Origin: JABDGZ01 sp964487685
GTDB lineage: Bacteria > Omnitrophota > Gorgyraeia > Zapsychrales > Fredricksoniimonadaceae
Reading direction: 5' to 3'
Length of the DNA stretch: 12,874 nt
Assembly (NCBI GenBank): GCA_964487685.1
Contig: CAZASA010000067.1
Coordinates: forward strand, 1-12,874
The notes beneath the pieces were generated by a model. That model saw only the letters and a list, made by a program, of their open reading frames with translations, did not search any database and was not told the origin of the DNA. Of the stretch, positions 1 through 10,100 are shown one piece after another. The first letter of the stretch is position 1. Every line of letters starts with the position of its first letter. The position numbers were made by a program, and so were the translations under genes.

Positions 1-1
1 C

Positions 2-361
2 CCTACCGTGATCAATGATGAGCTAAAGAACATGATGCAGGAGATCAATGTAGGCAAGCCAAGAAGAGACGCGTTAAGGGACCTGGCCCGCAAGTTCGAA
101 TTGCCGGACCTGTCAACCTTTTCCCGCACCCTGATCCAGGCTGACCGCATGGGAACATCGGTTATTGACGCTTTAAACATCCTTTCTGAAGATATGCGGG
201 AAGCCCGCTTTAGAAGGGGCGAAGCCATGGCCCTAAAAGCCCCCCTAAAAATGCTCCTGCCGCTACTATTTTTCATCTTCCCGGTGGTCACAATCCTGGT
301 AGCCGGCCCTGTATTCCTAGACTTCTTCCAAAACAACCCCCTAAAAAACCTCGCCCACTAA
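2..361 (+). CDS. tadC: TadC-like pilus assembly membrane protein, C-terminal part (5' end outside window)
   Basis: This is the last ~119 codons of a type II secretion F-domain protein of the TadC kind, an inner-membrane platform protein for Flp/Tad pilus assembly. The frame is open through the left edge, so the GTG at 8 is an internal Val codon rather than the true start. Family-like features are visible: an amphipathic helical segment with G-K-P-R-R-D-A-L-R-D-L-A, then F-S-R-T-L-I-Q-A-D-R-M-G-T-S, then R-x-x-R-x-x-E-A-x-A-x-K-A-P-x-K-M, which lead into one C-terminal membrane helix (LLPLLFFIFPVVTILVAGP) and a short polar tail ending at TAA 359-361. The order amphipathic bundle, AEE/KAP-like motif and terminal helix is that of the second F domain in TadC. 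TadB is a less likely alternative. In tad loci tadC usually lies late in the operon, and here no pilus gene follows, so this is probably the operon's end. Confidence 0.85.
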   Translation, partial: PTVINDELKNMMQEINVGKPRRDALRDLARKFELPDLSTFSRTLIQADRMGTSVIDALNILSEDMREARFRRGEAMALKAPLKMLLPLLFFIFPVVTILVAGPVFLDFFQNNPLKNLAH

Positions 362-369
362 AAACCGAT

Positions 370-394
370 GTCATTCCCGCGGAAGCGGGAATCC
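370..394. repeat. Full palindromic repeat (ATTCCCGC / GCGGGAAT)
   Basis: A short perfect inverted repeat lies 8 bases after the TadC stop: arms at 373-380 and 385-392 with a 4-base loop. It belongs to the widespread GTCATTCCCGC...GCGGGAATCC class of intergenic palindromes. It can form a stable hairpin downstream of the gene and might slow transcription or protect the mRNA 3' end. There is no T-tract after it, so I do not call it an intrinsic terminator. A small second inverted repeat (CCATTC / GAATGG, 393-405) follows directly. Confidence 0.85.
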
Positions 395-436
395 ATTCAG
401 AATGGAAATTACAACATATTCATGAAAACATCTTAA

Positions 437-487
437 TTAATGTCCATTCTGATGCGTATTCTCGTTTAATTTAATGTCCATTCTGAT
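437..487. repeat. Pair of 17-bp direct repeats
   Basis: The 17-mer TTAATGTCCATTCTGAT occurs at 437-453 and again at 471-487, separated by 17 bases. The inner piece CCATTCTG also appears inverted at 398-405, next to the first palindrome. The pair lies immediately upstream of the tandem array and may be a remnant of the same repeat cluster. I see no coding function. Confidence 0.75.
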
Positions 488-492
488 TATTT

Positions 493-667
493 TGTCATTC
501 CCGTAACTAATTCTGTCATTCCCGTAACTAATTCTGTCATTCCCGCAACTTATTCTGTCATTCCCGCAACTAATTCTGTCATTCCCGCAACTAATTCTGT
601 CATTCCCGCAACTTATTCTGTCATTCCAGTAACTTATTATGTCATTCCCGCGAAAGCGGGAATCCAG
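493..667. repeat. 21-bp tandem array of palindrome left halves, ending in a complete palindrome
   Basis: Eight units start at 493, 514, 535, 556, 577, 598, 619 and 640, an exact 21-base period. Each of the first seven is close to TGTCATTCCCGCAACTAATTC, with C/T and A/T variation. The eighth is instead completed into a full palindrome (arms 644-651 and 656-663, GAAA loop, then TCCAG). The array is therefore made of repeated left half-arms followed by one intact element. On the minus strand the 21-base period produces a pseudo-peptide with a seven-residue repeat (NDRISCG), which is an artefact of the repeat. The absence of variable spacers and the short period argue against CRISPR. Confidence 0.92.
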
Positions 668-936
668 AAACAACTTAAAAATATTAATAACGCCTAATAC
701 AGTGATAAAAACCACCTTTTTGTAAATCTCACACAACCTTAATAATTCAAAATTATTAAATCTATATAATTAAAACAAAATAAAATATTTTTTTTCAAAT
801 TAATTTTATTAGGGACATAACTATATGGAATTATTATATTTAAGTAAATTACTTTTTTTACCCAAATTTGCTATCTGTATATAATATGTTATACTTCAAT
901 TGTTAACAAACAAAACCAGTAAAAAATAAAAAATAC
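668..936. other. AT-rich intergenic leader of the giant gene
   Basis: This stretch has strikingly more A/T than either neighbour, with runs of T (789-795, 853-859) and A. It holds a weak hairpin (AATAATT 741-747 / AATTATT 751-757) and the candidate promoter listed separately. I see no convincing gene or RNA. The A-rich bases just upstream of the ATG at 937 contain no purine-rich Shine-Dalgarno element. Confidence 0.7.
868..895 (+). promoter_or_regulatory. Candidate sigma70-type promoter for the giant gene
   Basis: TTGCTA at 868-873 resembles a -35 box (4 of 6 matches). After a 16-base spacer, TATACT at 890-895 resembles a -10 box (5 of 6 matches). Transcription would start near 902 and leave a leader of about 35 bases before the ATG at 937. 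A second -10-like hexamer, TATAAT at 880-885, has only a poor T-rich -35 partner. In DNA this AT-rich such matches arise easily by chance. Confidence 0.3.
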
Positions 937-1149
937 ATGACTGAAAAGTTGCAAAACACAGCTGATGAAACAAAGCCAGGGCTGCCTTTTTCAGACGCCC
1001 AAGATAAAGCTGTGGATCCCTCTGAACAAATCCTTCCCATTCCCGCAGTAACAAGTTCCCCGTTTATCAGCCGTTTTAACAAGTGGATGAAGGTTGTGGC
1101 CATCATTGTTTTAGCCACCTTTATCCCCGACCAGATCAGCTGGGCATTT
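937..1149 (+). other. N-terminal signal/anchor segment with extended polar N-region (residues 1-71)
   Basis: About 48 polar, Pro- and acid-containing residues precede a basic start (K49, K52) and a hydrophobic run VVAIIVLATFI (53-63), followed by P-D-Q-I-S-W-A-F. The run is short for a stable membrane helix, and the S-W-A just before F71 could be a signal peptidase I site. The cytoplasmic N-region is unusually long for a signal peptide, recalling the extended signals of very large surface proteins. Export across the inner membrane is likely; whether the segment is cleaved or kept as an anchor cannot be told. Confidence 0.65.
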
Positions 1150-4100
1150 GGTTATAATCCAGCGATTCTTTACCGGAATTTACCCTCGTTTGCGATGCAA
1201 GATGCAAGCTTGCCAATGGCAAAACCCGCCGTTCAAGTGTCCGGTAGTTTGGGATATTTACTCAAGCAGATCCAGGATAAACCCAAACTTCGTTTGCAAT
1301 TAGACATAACTCCATCGTCATCCCCGAATGATAAAGAAATGTCATCCCCGAATGATAAAGGAATGTCATCCCCGAATGCTTCTGTCGGGGATCCAAACAC
1401 AACAAAAAGATTTTTGCAAATCGACACCAAAACCACCTTCACCGCAGCCAAGATCGCCCAGATCACCAAATGGTTAAATACCCCGAATCTCAATGTCCTC
1501 AATTGCGGAATTTATTCCTTAAAAGATATTTTAGATGCAAACGGCACCAAGCGCTCTTTAAACGAGATTGCGGTGATGACCCTGTCAGTGGATATCATGG
1601 CAGATATTATCAAGATCGGTGAGCCAAAATTAAAGACAACCCTTTTTGCCATTAACAAAACCGCCAAAGCACTCGGCCTTGATTATCAGAGTTTAAAAGT
1701 AGCCGCCCAAGATGAACTTAAATTACAGACACCCTTCATCGCGCATTTCAAGGATGAGCATTTTGTCACGGTCCAAAAAGCAGTGGACGGAAAAGTTTAT
1801 TATTCCGACCTTGGATTCCCGCGCATTGTTGATCAAGAAGCTTTCCTAAATAATACCGATGGTTTCGTCTTCGCCAAAACACCTAACCAAAAAGAATTGT
1901 CATCCCCGAATGTTTCTGTCGGGGATCCAGACACATCAATAAAATACCAACTCGTCCCCGAAGCCATCCAAGCCTATGTCTGGGGGGACAAGTGGCGCGA
2001 CCTTTCCCAAAGTTTACCGGGACTGATCTCCAAATCTCAATTGACTTTGCAGATCTGTATTTGGGTTGCTTCCATTGCTTTAGCAGGACTCAGCGCCGCG
2101 TTGCCCGGAGCGCAAGCAGGTTCCACAGCCGCACAAGGAGCTTCAGTAGCTGCACCAGTAGTGAACACAGCAGCAACCGCCGTGCAAGTAGGGACAGTAG
2201 CCGCGCAAATTGCCGCGGCCGCCTCACCCATTGTTACAGCCTTGTCATCAATAGTTAACGCTGTTGTTTCCATTGTACGGGCGATCGTAACCGTGATCAA
2301 CACGATCGTGGACACCATTGAAACTATTGTTAATACCATCATCTTATCTATCGAGGATTTTGTTACAGATGTCACGCAAGGCATTCAAGCAGGGGAGAGT
2401 ATCGGGGATACGCTCGGATATGCCGCTGCAGATATTGGCGAAGATGTATCAGCAGGAGCCGCGAGCATAAGTACGGACATAGGTTCAGCCGCGGGCTCAT
2501 TCTTTGGATCAAGCGCCAGCCTTGATACTAATCTGACTTCCTTAGGAACAGCCGTCGGAAAAATGTCACCGTTCTTAAGCCATGGCCCTGGATTGGCGAT
2601 GGATTATGCTGTTTTTACCCTGGAACTTTCCCAATTAACTCAGACGCTGGAAACGCTCTGTGTGATGAGAAAAGGATGCAGCGCCGACGAGGCCTTTATA
2701 TTAGGAACAGCGATTGATGCGGCGGCGGCAGTGGCCATGGGAAATCTTGCCGGTAGTTATAACTTTGCCGCGGGCGCTTTTGCGGCCAATGCAGCGGCTG
2801 AAGCCACCAAAGCCCTCGTTGTTGGCTTTGCTTTTGGTTTGTTAAAAGGGGTGGTGGAATTACAAGTAACTAAAATGGTCGACAATGCCTTTTGTCCTCC
2901 CAGCAAACAGACGTGTAGTGATACCAATCAAATCCTTGAATCAGGCGTCAGCATGATCGCCAATGCCGTCGCCTCACAACTCGCCGTCGCCGCAGTGGCC
3001 TCTATATCAGACAATACCTTAGGCACTACCTTCGGCCAATATTTTGGTTTGGGAAAAACTAATTCGCAGAATGCAGCTCAGCAGCAGATCAGTACGGACA
3101 ATGCAAACGCTCTTGGCCAGTTTGCTGGAAATAATGACCCAGCGGCCCAAGACGCAGGTGATGATGCTCGTTATGCTCTTCCTGCAGATGCAACTGAAGT
3201 CCAGCAAGATCAGGCATACGATACTGCAGCAATAGCTCAGTATGATGCGGATAAAGGTGTGACCACGCAGAGCTGGAGTCAACAGGCAGAATATGAATAT
3301 TATTCAAACTCCCAAGAAGTCGGTGATACCACGGCACAAGCAACAATGGACACCGCTAAAGATGCGATCAGCAAAGGATATTCATCCCTTCAGGCGCAAG
3401 CAACAGCTGTTAGCACAGGGCAACAAATAGCTTTTCAGCAATCACAGTTATCTTATACAGATTATATTTCTATCTATGGCACCGTCCCCACCTATGCTTC
3501 TGTGCCAAGTGATGCTACAGGGCAGATAACAGTTATAGAAACCACCCCGCAAGTTTTTCAAGTTAGCACCAATGGACAGGTCTTCGGACCAAGCAACCCA
3601 ACCGTCGCAGATACTTTTGCGGTGAATACGGCTAACACATTTAAGCCGGTGAGCTTTTCGACAGCTATTGGACTATCATTTAATGACCTTCTTCCGATGG
3701 TTGCTGGTCAATTAACCAGCATCGCGGCGAGGCTTATTGCCTTAAAAGCGTTTAAAGTCAAAGCAGTAGACAATGTTTCCAATGCTATTGGACTTGGTTT
3801 TAGCAGTCTAGGCACAGCAGCTTACCAATCAGCTACCGGTCAACAAGTGAACATGCCCCAAGTCCTTGTGCAAGGACTTTTCACTTTTGGGATGGGAATG
3901 CTGGAAAATAGCGTGATCGGTAAGTACAACGAAAAGAAGGCTCAAAATAATCCTGCGTACAGCAATAATTACACCTACGAGCAAGCTGAATTTCAGGGGG
4001 TGTCCTTAATTGCATCCAGCGTATTATCTGCCGGAGTAATGGCGACGCTTCCCGGTGATGGGGTCAGTGACAATAGTACGTGGATGGATAGATTTAAGTT

Positions 4101-7100
4101 GGCGTTACTGGGTCCTATTCAGGCAGGTGCCTCAACAAGCATGAGCCCAACGAATACCGGAGGATACACAACAGTTCTAACTCCTATTAATACCTATATC
4201 CCTTCAGAGCTCGGGAATTTTAGTTCTGAATTTGCAGGCAAGGCATTGATCAATGGGAACGGGGCATTTAATTCAGTTAATGATTTTGTATCTTATTCCG
4301 ATGTCCTTGATGAAATGGCTGGCGGGGATGCAACATGGGCGGTCGGCATTGATAATATGCAAAAAGAAATGAAGAAGAACAATGTGCCGTCGTACAATCA
4401 GCCGCAACGCTCTATCGGCGGTCTGATTGAATATATGCCGGCAACACCGGCGCTGACAAACGGCCAATTGCACGACCAGCTTGTCCTCTCCGCGCTTGAA
4501 TCACGCTTGATAGGCGCACCAGGCATAAGCCCCGCGTATCTGGACGGTCAATTAAGCGCTAGTGATAATGATAGTGTTTATAATTTGGGTTCGATATTGG
4601 CTCATGAAATGCCTGAAGGATTAACCTTACCCGGGAATCCTGCGGACAGCAATGCGTTCTTGACGAATATAGGGTTTGCGGATTTCCGTTTTGAAACACT
4701 GCCAGGCGCTGATGGAAAAACCAGTTTATTTATCGGTAAAGTGGAAGATGGTTCTTGGCATGGTGTAAATATGAAGGGAGAAGACAAAGAAATAGATAAT
4801 TTCTATATTCCCAAGACTTTTTCTCCTGCAGAACAGCAGCCAGCACTTCCTCCGATGACCCCTGTTCATTGGGACATGTCTTTATTGGATTCCCCATTGA
4901 TCTTTTCCCCGCTAAATGATGTTGACAAAAATGCGCCCAATCCAAATTATTACATTTTTCCTAAGGATGACAACGGAGGGCCGGGGATCGAGAATATGCC
5001 GAGCGAACCGCCGGCAGATACCTCGCCTAATCCCGGCGGGATATTTGCGCCGCTTCCAGCTTCTCCGCTTCAGCTGGCACCGTTACAAGCACCACAGAAA
5101 AGCCTTTTGGTTATAAATTCGGGGAATTTTAGTTTTAGTGGGAATGGGTTCATAGACAAATCAATGCCTCAGTCTGGACTAGCCAATATCTTTAATAACA
5201 GTACAGGCACTAATTTCTCAACGGCGATGGTAACAGCTGACCGCGACGACACATTTGACATTAGCAATAGTGGCGGCATGGTATCAGGCGGAAAGATCAG
5301 GACAGATCCTTTTCATCTCATTATCCATAACGATGGCAGCATGAGTTCCAATGGAAATTTTCTTGGGCTACATTCAACGGTCACGGTGAACAATCAAGGG
5401 TCGATAATTTCTAATGGGGATTTTAGTATCAACGGGACGATCTATCACATCAATGTTGCGCCGGGCGGCACTTTAAATATTACCGGCAGCGGCAGCACGA
5501 CAGGGGGGACGCATGATATCAATGTCCGTTCAGGAGAAACGGTTAATATTAATGTAGCGGCAGGCCCGGTGAATCAAACCGGCAGTGCCGCTGATTTTCT
5601 AATACCAACGATAAGCCGTGTTCAAACACTTAGTAGCTCCCCGATAGGCGTTTCCCAAAAAGCAGGGACCTTGTTGATCGGATCAAACGCCTCTCTTCCT
5701 GCAGGCGGTCCGGATGTGGTGACAATTCATTTTGCAAATGGAACGACAGGTTTCTTTGATCCTAAGAATGTGGGGAGCACATACGCTTCTTTGCTTAATT
5801 TGGGAGGAGCGATCGCGGATAAAGCAAATTTATCACCCGAGACCAGGGACACGTGGTTCAATCTTTTCAATGAAGTTTCTGTTGCCGTGCATGCCGGTGT
5901 AAAACCTGAATTAGCCCAACAGTTTGAGAAATCAAGGGTGTGGTCCAATGCGGGATCAGGTCTTAACGGGATCGATCTTAATATCGGCAATGCAAACCAG
6001 ATCGGGGCAAAGGTAAATTTAATTAACGATAAGCTTCCAGCCTTAAATGTCACCAGCGCCGTCATCAATGGAAAATCATACGCAGCACAGAGTGGTAAGA
6101 ATCCTTTGGCGGATGTCTTAACATTTAAAGTCGCAGACCCGCAACAAGCACAAAAAGACCTGGTCTATGCTTATTGTCCGACGTGTAATGATGTGGGCAT
6201 CTATAACAATAAAGATAAAACGATCACGGGTACGAACTGGATCGCCAAAGCACAAACATACTTTGGCCCCGAAGGCAATCTCCCGGTGGTGGCAATGGGT
6301 GTTTATCAGAAAAATGGAGGGGCCATTGGTGATTTGATCCCGCAATTAGAAAGCGTATACCGCACGGATGCTCCAGGGTATGCCCAGGGACCTGGTGCTC
6401 GGGCGCAATTAGCTAACGGAGTATCAGTAATTATTCCTCAAGACAAAGACAAAAGCGTCAGCGAATTTTTGACGTATTTTTATCTCAATTCAAAAGGAGA
6501 GCAGGTAACGGCAACATCCGAAGGCATTAATATACAAAAGCTTTTATATAAATGGGCAGGTTTTACGCTGGGGGCAATTCCTTTAAATGCTCCGTTGATC
6601 AACGGGGAGTATCAACTCACCAATGTTTCAGTCGAACAAATAAGCGGAGACAATACCAAACTTGCCGACAACAATCAACAGGCAGGTGGTGGTTTCAATC
6701 CCAATGAAGCAGGCGGAAATTTACCCGCGGGCGTTGCCTGGCGTGGAAATATGTCTCAAGTAGCCGTGGAACACATTAGGACGGACGGGCAAGAAGAAAC
6801 TTCAGGCAAGCAGGTGGATGTTTTAGACATGAACCTTTCTTTTTCAAATCCTCATGAAAAAGGTTCTACTCCTATAGATATGTTTGCTGGTCTTCATCAG
6901 GGTCAAAGAATACAGCTCATCCCTCTTTCCAATTCGCCTTCAGGGCTCGGTGTTGCGGTCACCGCTTTTAAGGGAGAAGTGACAAAATCTCCCGCGGGTA
7001 CAATGATTGAAGATACGAGACGGACAGGTATTTATGACCTGACAAAGGCCGGAGCGCCGGACAAGGCTTGGAATGTCGGAGATATTAATAAAAAATACGA

Positions 7101-10100
7101 TGCCCAAGTAGACTTGGAAAATGCCCGGTTAAAGAAATTAGGCCAAGAGGGAGAGATAGCACATATGGACAGCAGTAAATACAATTATTTCTCCCCCTTT
7201 GCGCCGGTCATTGAAAGAGGGATCGTCCATAAATCAGCAGAGGAATTAGCTCAACAGGGCCAATCTTCCGCCCTGCCGTCACTTCCTGTTTACGGCATGA
7301 ATTTCTTAAGCACCTTTAATGCAAACCAGATCACCAGATTTTCAAATGGATTCTTGATCAACCAAAATGGCAAGCCGGCAAGGATAAATCTTTCCAGTCG
7401 ATATTTAGGGATGGGACAGGACGGCAAGCCCATCGGAGGATTATGGGACGTAAGAAGCCAGGACCCGTTCTCAGGTAAGGTTGTGAAGAATTATATTACC
7501 AATGGTTTTGTTTGGTCCATGTTAAACGGCCATGCGGTCACCAATGAAAATTTGGGAGGCAAGGTGCATCTTGAGAGCCATCGCGCCTTGATAGATCAAA
7601 AAGATTTTGATGACTTGGTAGGCAAACGGATCAAATTTGCAGGGGTCCATACCAATTCGGGATATATCCTCAATGGCGCAGGAATGCTCTTGCTCAACGG
7701 AATTTATGCCGGGCCAGGTCTTGCGGAAGAACAGCAATGGAGTAACGGCATAGCATTACCGGAACGCATGATCGATATAACAGGTCTTAATGTTAATCGC
7801 ACATGGGAAGATAGTCAAGGGCCAAGGTCCCTCAAGCTTCTTGTTCACGGCAATGAATATGATGAAAGAGGGGCTTATGTTGAGAATAATGTTTTGAATA
7901 CGTTTAACAAAAGTTTGGCATTAGGGACGTTCAATGAAACAGCCAAAGGATTAAAGCGATTAATAGACATGGACGGACGGCCCATCATCAACGGAGTGAT
8001 CAGGGATAACGAAGGCAATTTTGAGATAAACAGGTCTTTAAGGGATTTCATTGCCGAGCGCCAGGCAGACGGCTCGTTGAAATTATTGACACCGAAAATG
8101 TATCTATTTAGCATTTCGCATTTATTGGAAAGGACGAGCGGAGGATCTTCAGGGGAGGGTGTTTCAGGTCAAGGGGTTGTCTTAGACTGGATCAAACCAG
8201 TTAGCAGACGAGGATCTGATATTAACTTATCTTTCGGGGTGGGTGGTCTGCTCTTAAAGGCAGGCATTGATCCACGGACAGGATTAACGGAATTTAACAG
8301 TGGGGATTTTTCACCGATGTATAGCAAAGGGGCTGTATGGAACAGGACCCCCACCTTGAGATTGGCCACGGACAAAAGTCAAGGGTATCGATATTATAGT
8401 CCGATCAACGCTATTCATTTTTCCCACGATGCGGATCGCCACATAGATGTAGGCTTGGGGCATATCAAGGGACAATCAGGGGCCATTACGATCGGCGAAG
8501 AAGGAAGATTTTTTGGCGACGGGGTTTATATAAAAACATTTAATAAAACACCCACCGCCGCATTAACTACGGAAACTTACAGGGATCCATTATTGAACGC
8601 AGAGATCACCCATGAATATTCTACCTCCGGATTTTTTACGGGAAGCGCCTTGTCACCGACGACAGGGGCTAAATTATCTACCGTTGATCTGATCAAGAAA
8701 GGCATCTCACCCATAGGACCGGCCGGAAAACTAGAGCCCGTCCTGTCATTAGGCACAGCGAATTTAAACGCTGTAAGACTAGATACCGCGCAGGGGAAGA
8801 TATTTCTTGAAGGATCAAATGGAGGATTTAATGCGGATTGGGCAAGGACAATAAGATCAAATAATCCAGCCGCTCCCGCAGAGGCAGGGACAGGTGCTGG
8901 CGCGCCAACAATTATAGAACCGCATACTAATTGGACTGCGATGGCGTATGACACAGTTCAGGGAAAATATTTTACGACAGCAGGATTGCCCCAGAGGGAT
9001 GAAAAAGGGATTATCAATGGGCTTTTCTCCTTTGAGGTCACAGGTTTGAATGAAGGGAACATGGGCTTTCGTTCAGCATGGCAGGATGAAGGTGCTCGCG
9101 ATTTTATTCCGAGGGCAGTAGCAGACTTGAATGATCCAAACGCGCCCCAGGCGATGCTCGCGGATAATCTGCCGGTCTTGACGAGTTGGGGTAGGCAATG
9201 GAGAGCAACACCGATGGAAGGAGAGGGCGGCCCAGGATTGATTTATTGGAAGAGAGACGAACGAGGACTTCTCCCCAATGGCGGCGCGGGTCAATTCTCG
9301 ACGCAAATACATCTCGATAAGGGCTGGAAACAGCAAATTGGCTCAATTATAGAAACGCATACGCAGTTAGATACGGCCAAATATCTTTCAGGGAATTATG
9401 CCGCGCAAATAAAAGATGAATTGTTAAAGAACCCGGCAACTGATTGGCAGAAATTCGAACTTAAGGACGGAGACGGTCATTTCGGATTGAATGATCAAGA
9501 GATCAAATTAATAAACGACAATAAAATAGATGATGCGTCTGCGACGGTTTTCTTGAGATTAAATCCAACCTTGCCAAGCTCAATGCGATTTACCTTTAAC
9601 CTAACAGATCCTGCGTTAAATGAAGGATGGTATACCTGGAAAGCGCCTTTGATACCTGGCAGTGCGGCCCCCAGCAGTTATGGGACCTATGTTGATATCA
9701 AGGCCAATGATTTCCTCAACAGCAATATTCCATTTGAAGCTACTGCAGAGATAAACGGCAGTCCCTATCCTACTACCAGGGGATATGCTGGCGGGCTTTC
9801 AATCAGGGATCAACCGCTATTATGGGCATCATTTCCTTTAAGTGCAGGGGGCGGCGAAGGCAAGATCAGCATCAATCCCAATACGAGTGTTACGATCAGC
9901 CCAACATCATCCCACTTCGTCGATCAATTTATTTCTCCTCAGGGGATACCGGTAAAAATTGATAGTTACCATCCTTTCTCAGGCGGCCAGGCCCAACCCG
10001 ATGTGTTTAGTTTCCAACATTATACTTTCGATTCTCCTCAGCCAGGGCAGGGAGTGCCATTCTATTTGAACGGCGCATTAAGAGATCAAGAGGGAGGCAT

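Noticed and set aside
370..394. Rho-independent terminator after tadC
   Set aside because: The hairpin is strong but no T-tract follows, and identical palindromes occur in other settings here, including inside the coding region.
493..667. CRISPR array
   Set aside because: Units are contiguous with a 21-base period and have no unique spacers; the unit is a half of the neighbouring palindrome and no cas genes are present.
437..736. Minus-strand open frame of 99 codons with a repeated NDRISCG peptide
   Set aside because: It is the translation of the 21-bp tandem array and flanking palindrome; the period is divisible by three so stops are avoided. It has no start context and no non-repeat conserved sequence.
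825..884. 19-codon small ORF (starts MELLYLSKLL) preceded by AGGGA 9 bases upstream
   Set aside because: It has a better ribosome site than the giant gene, but lies in very AT-rich DNA, upstream of the candidate promoter, and is too short to test by eye. It could be a leader peptide only if transcription starts further upstream.
6175..6186. Zinc ribbon at C-P-T-C (residues 1747-1750)
   Set aside because: No second CxxC or Cys/His pair follows; the downstream sequence seems to lack cysteine, so a disulfide or redox motif is more likely.
7849..7890. RHS/YD-repeat toxin similarity (N-E-Y-D-E-R-G near residue 2306)
   Set aside because: A single YD..G-like match without the repeated RHS pattern or core motif is not enough to assign that family.
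8577..8954. Minus-strand open frame of 125 codons
   Set aside because: It lies wholly inside the giant gene on the opposite strand with no ribosome site and no recognisable domain; a chance shadow. The same applies to the minus-strand frames at 2037-2384, 5727-6068 and 9073-9346.
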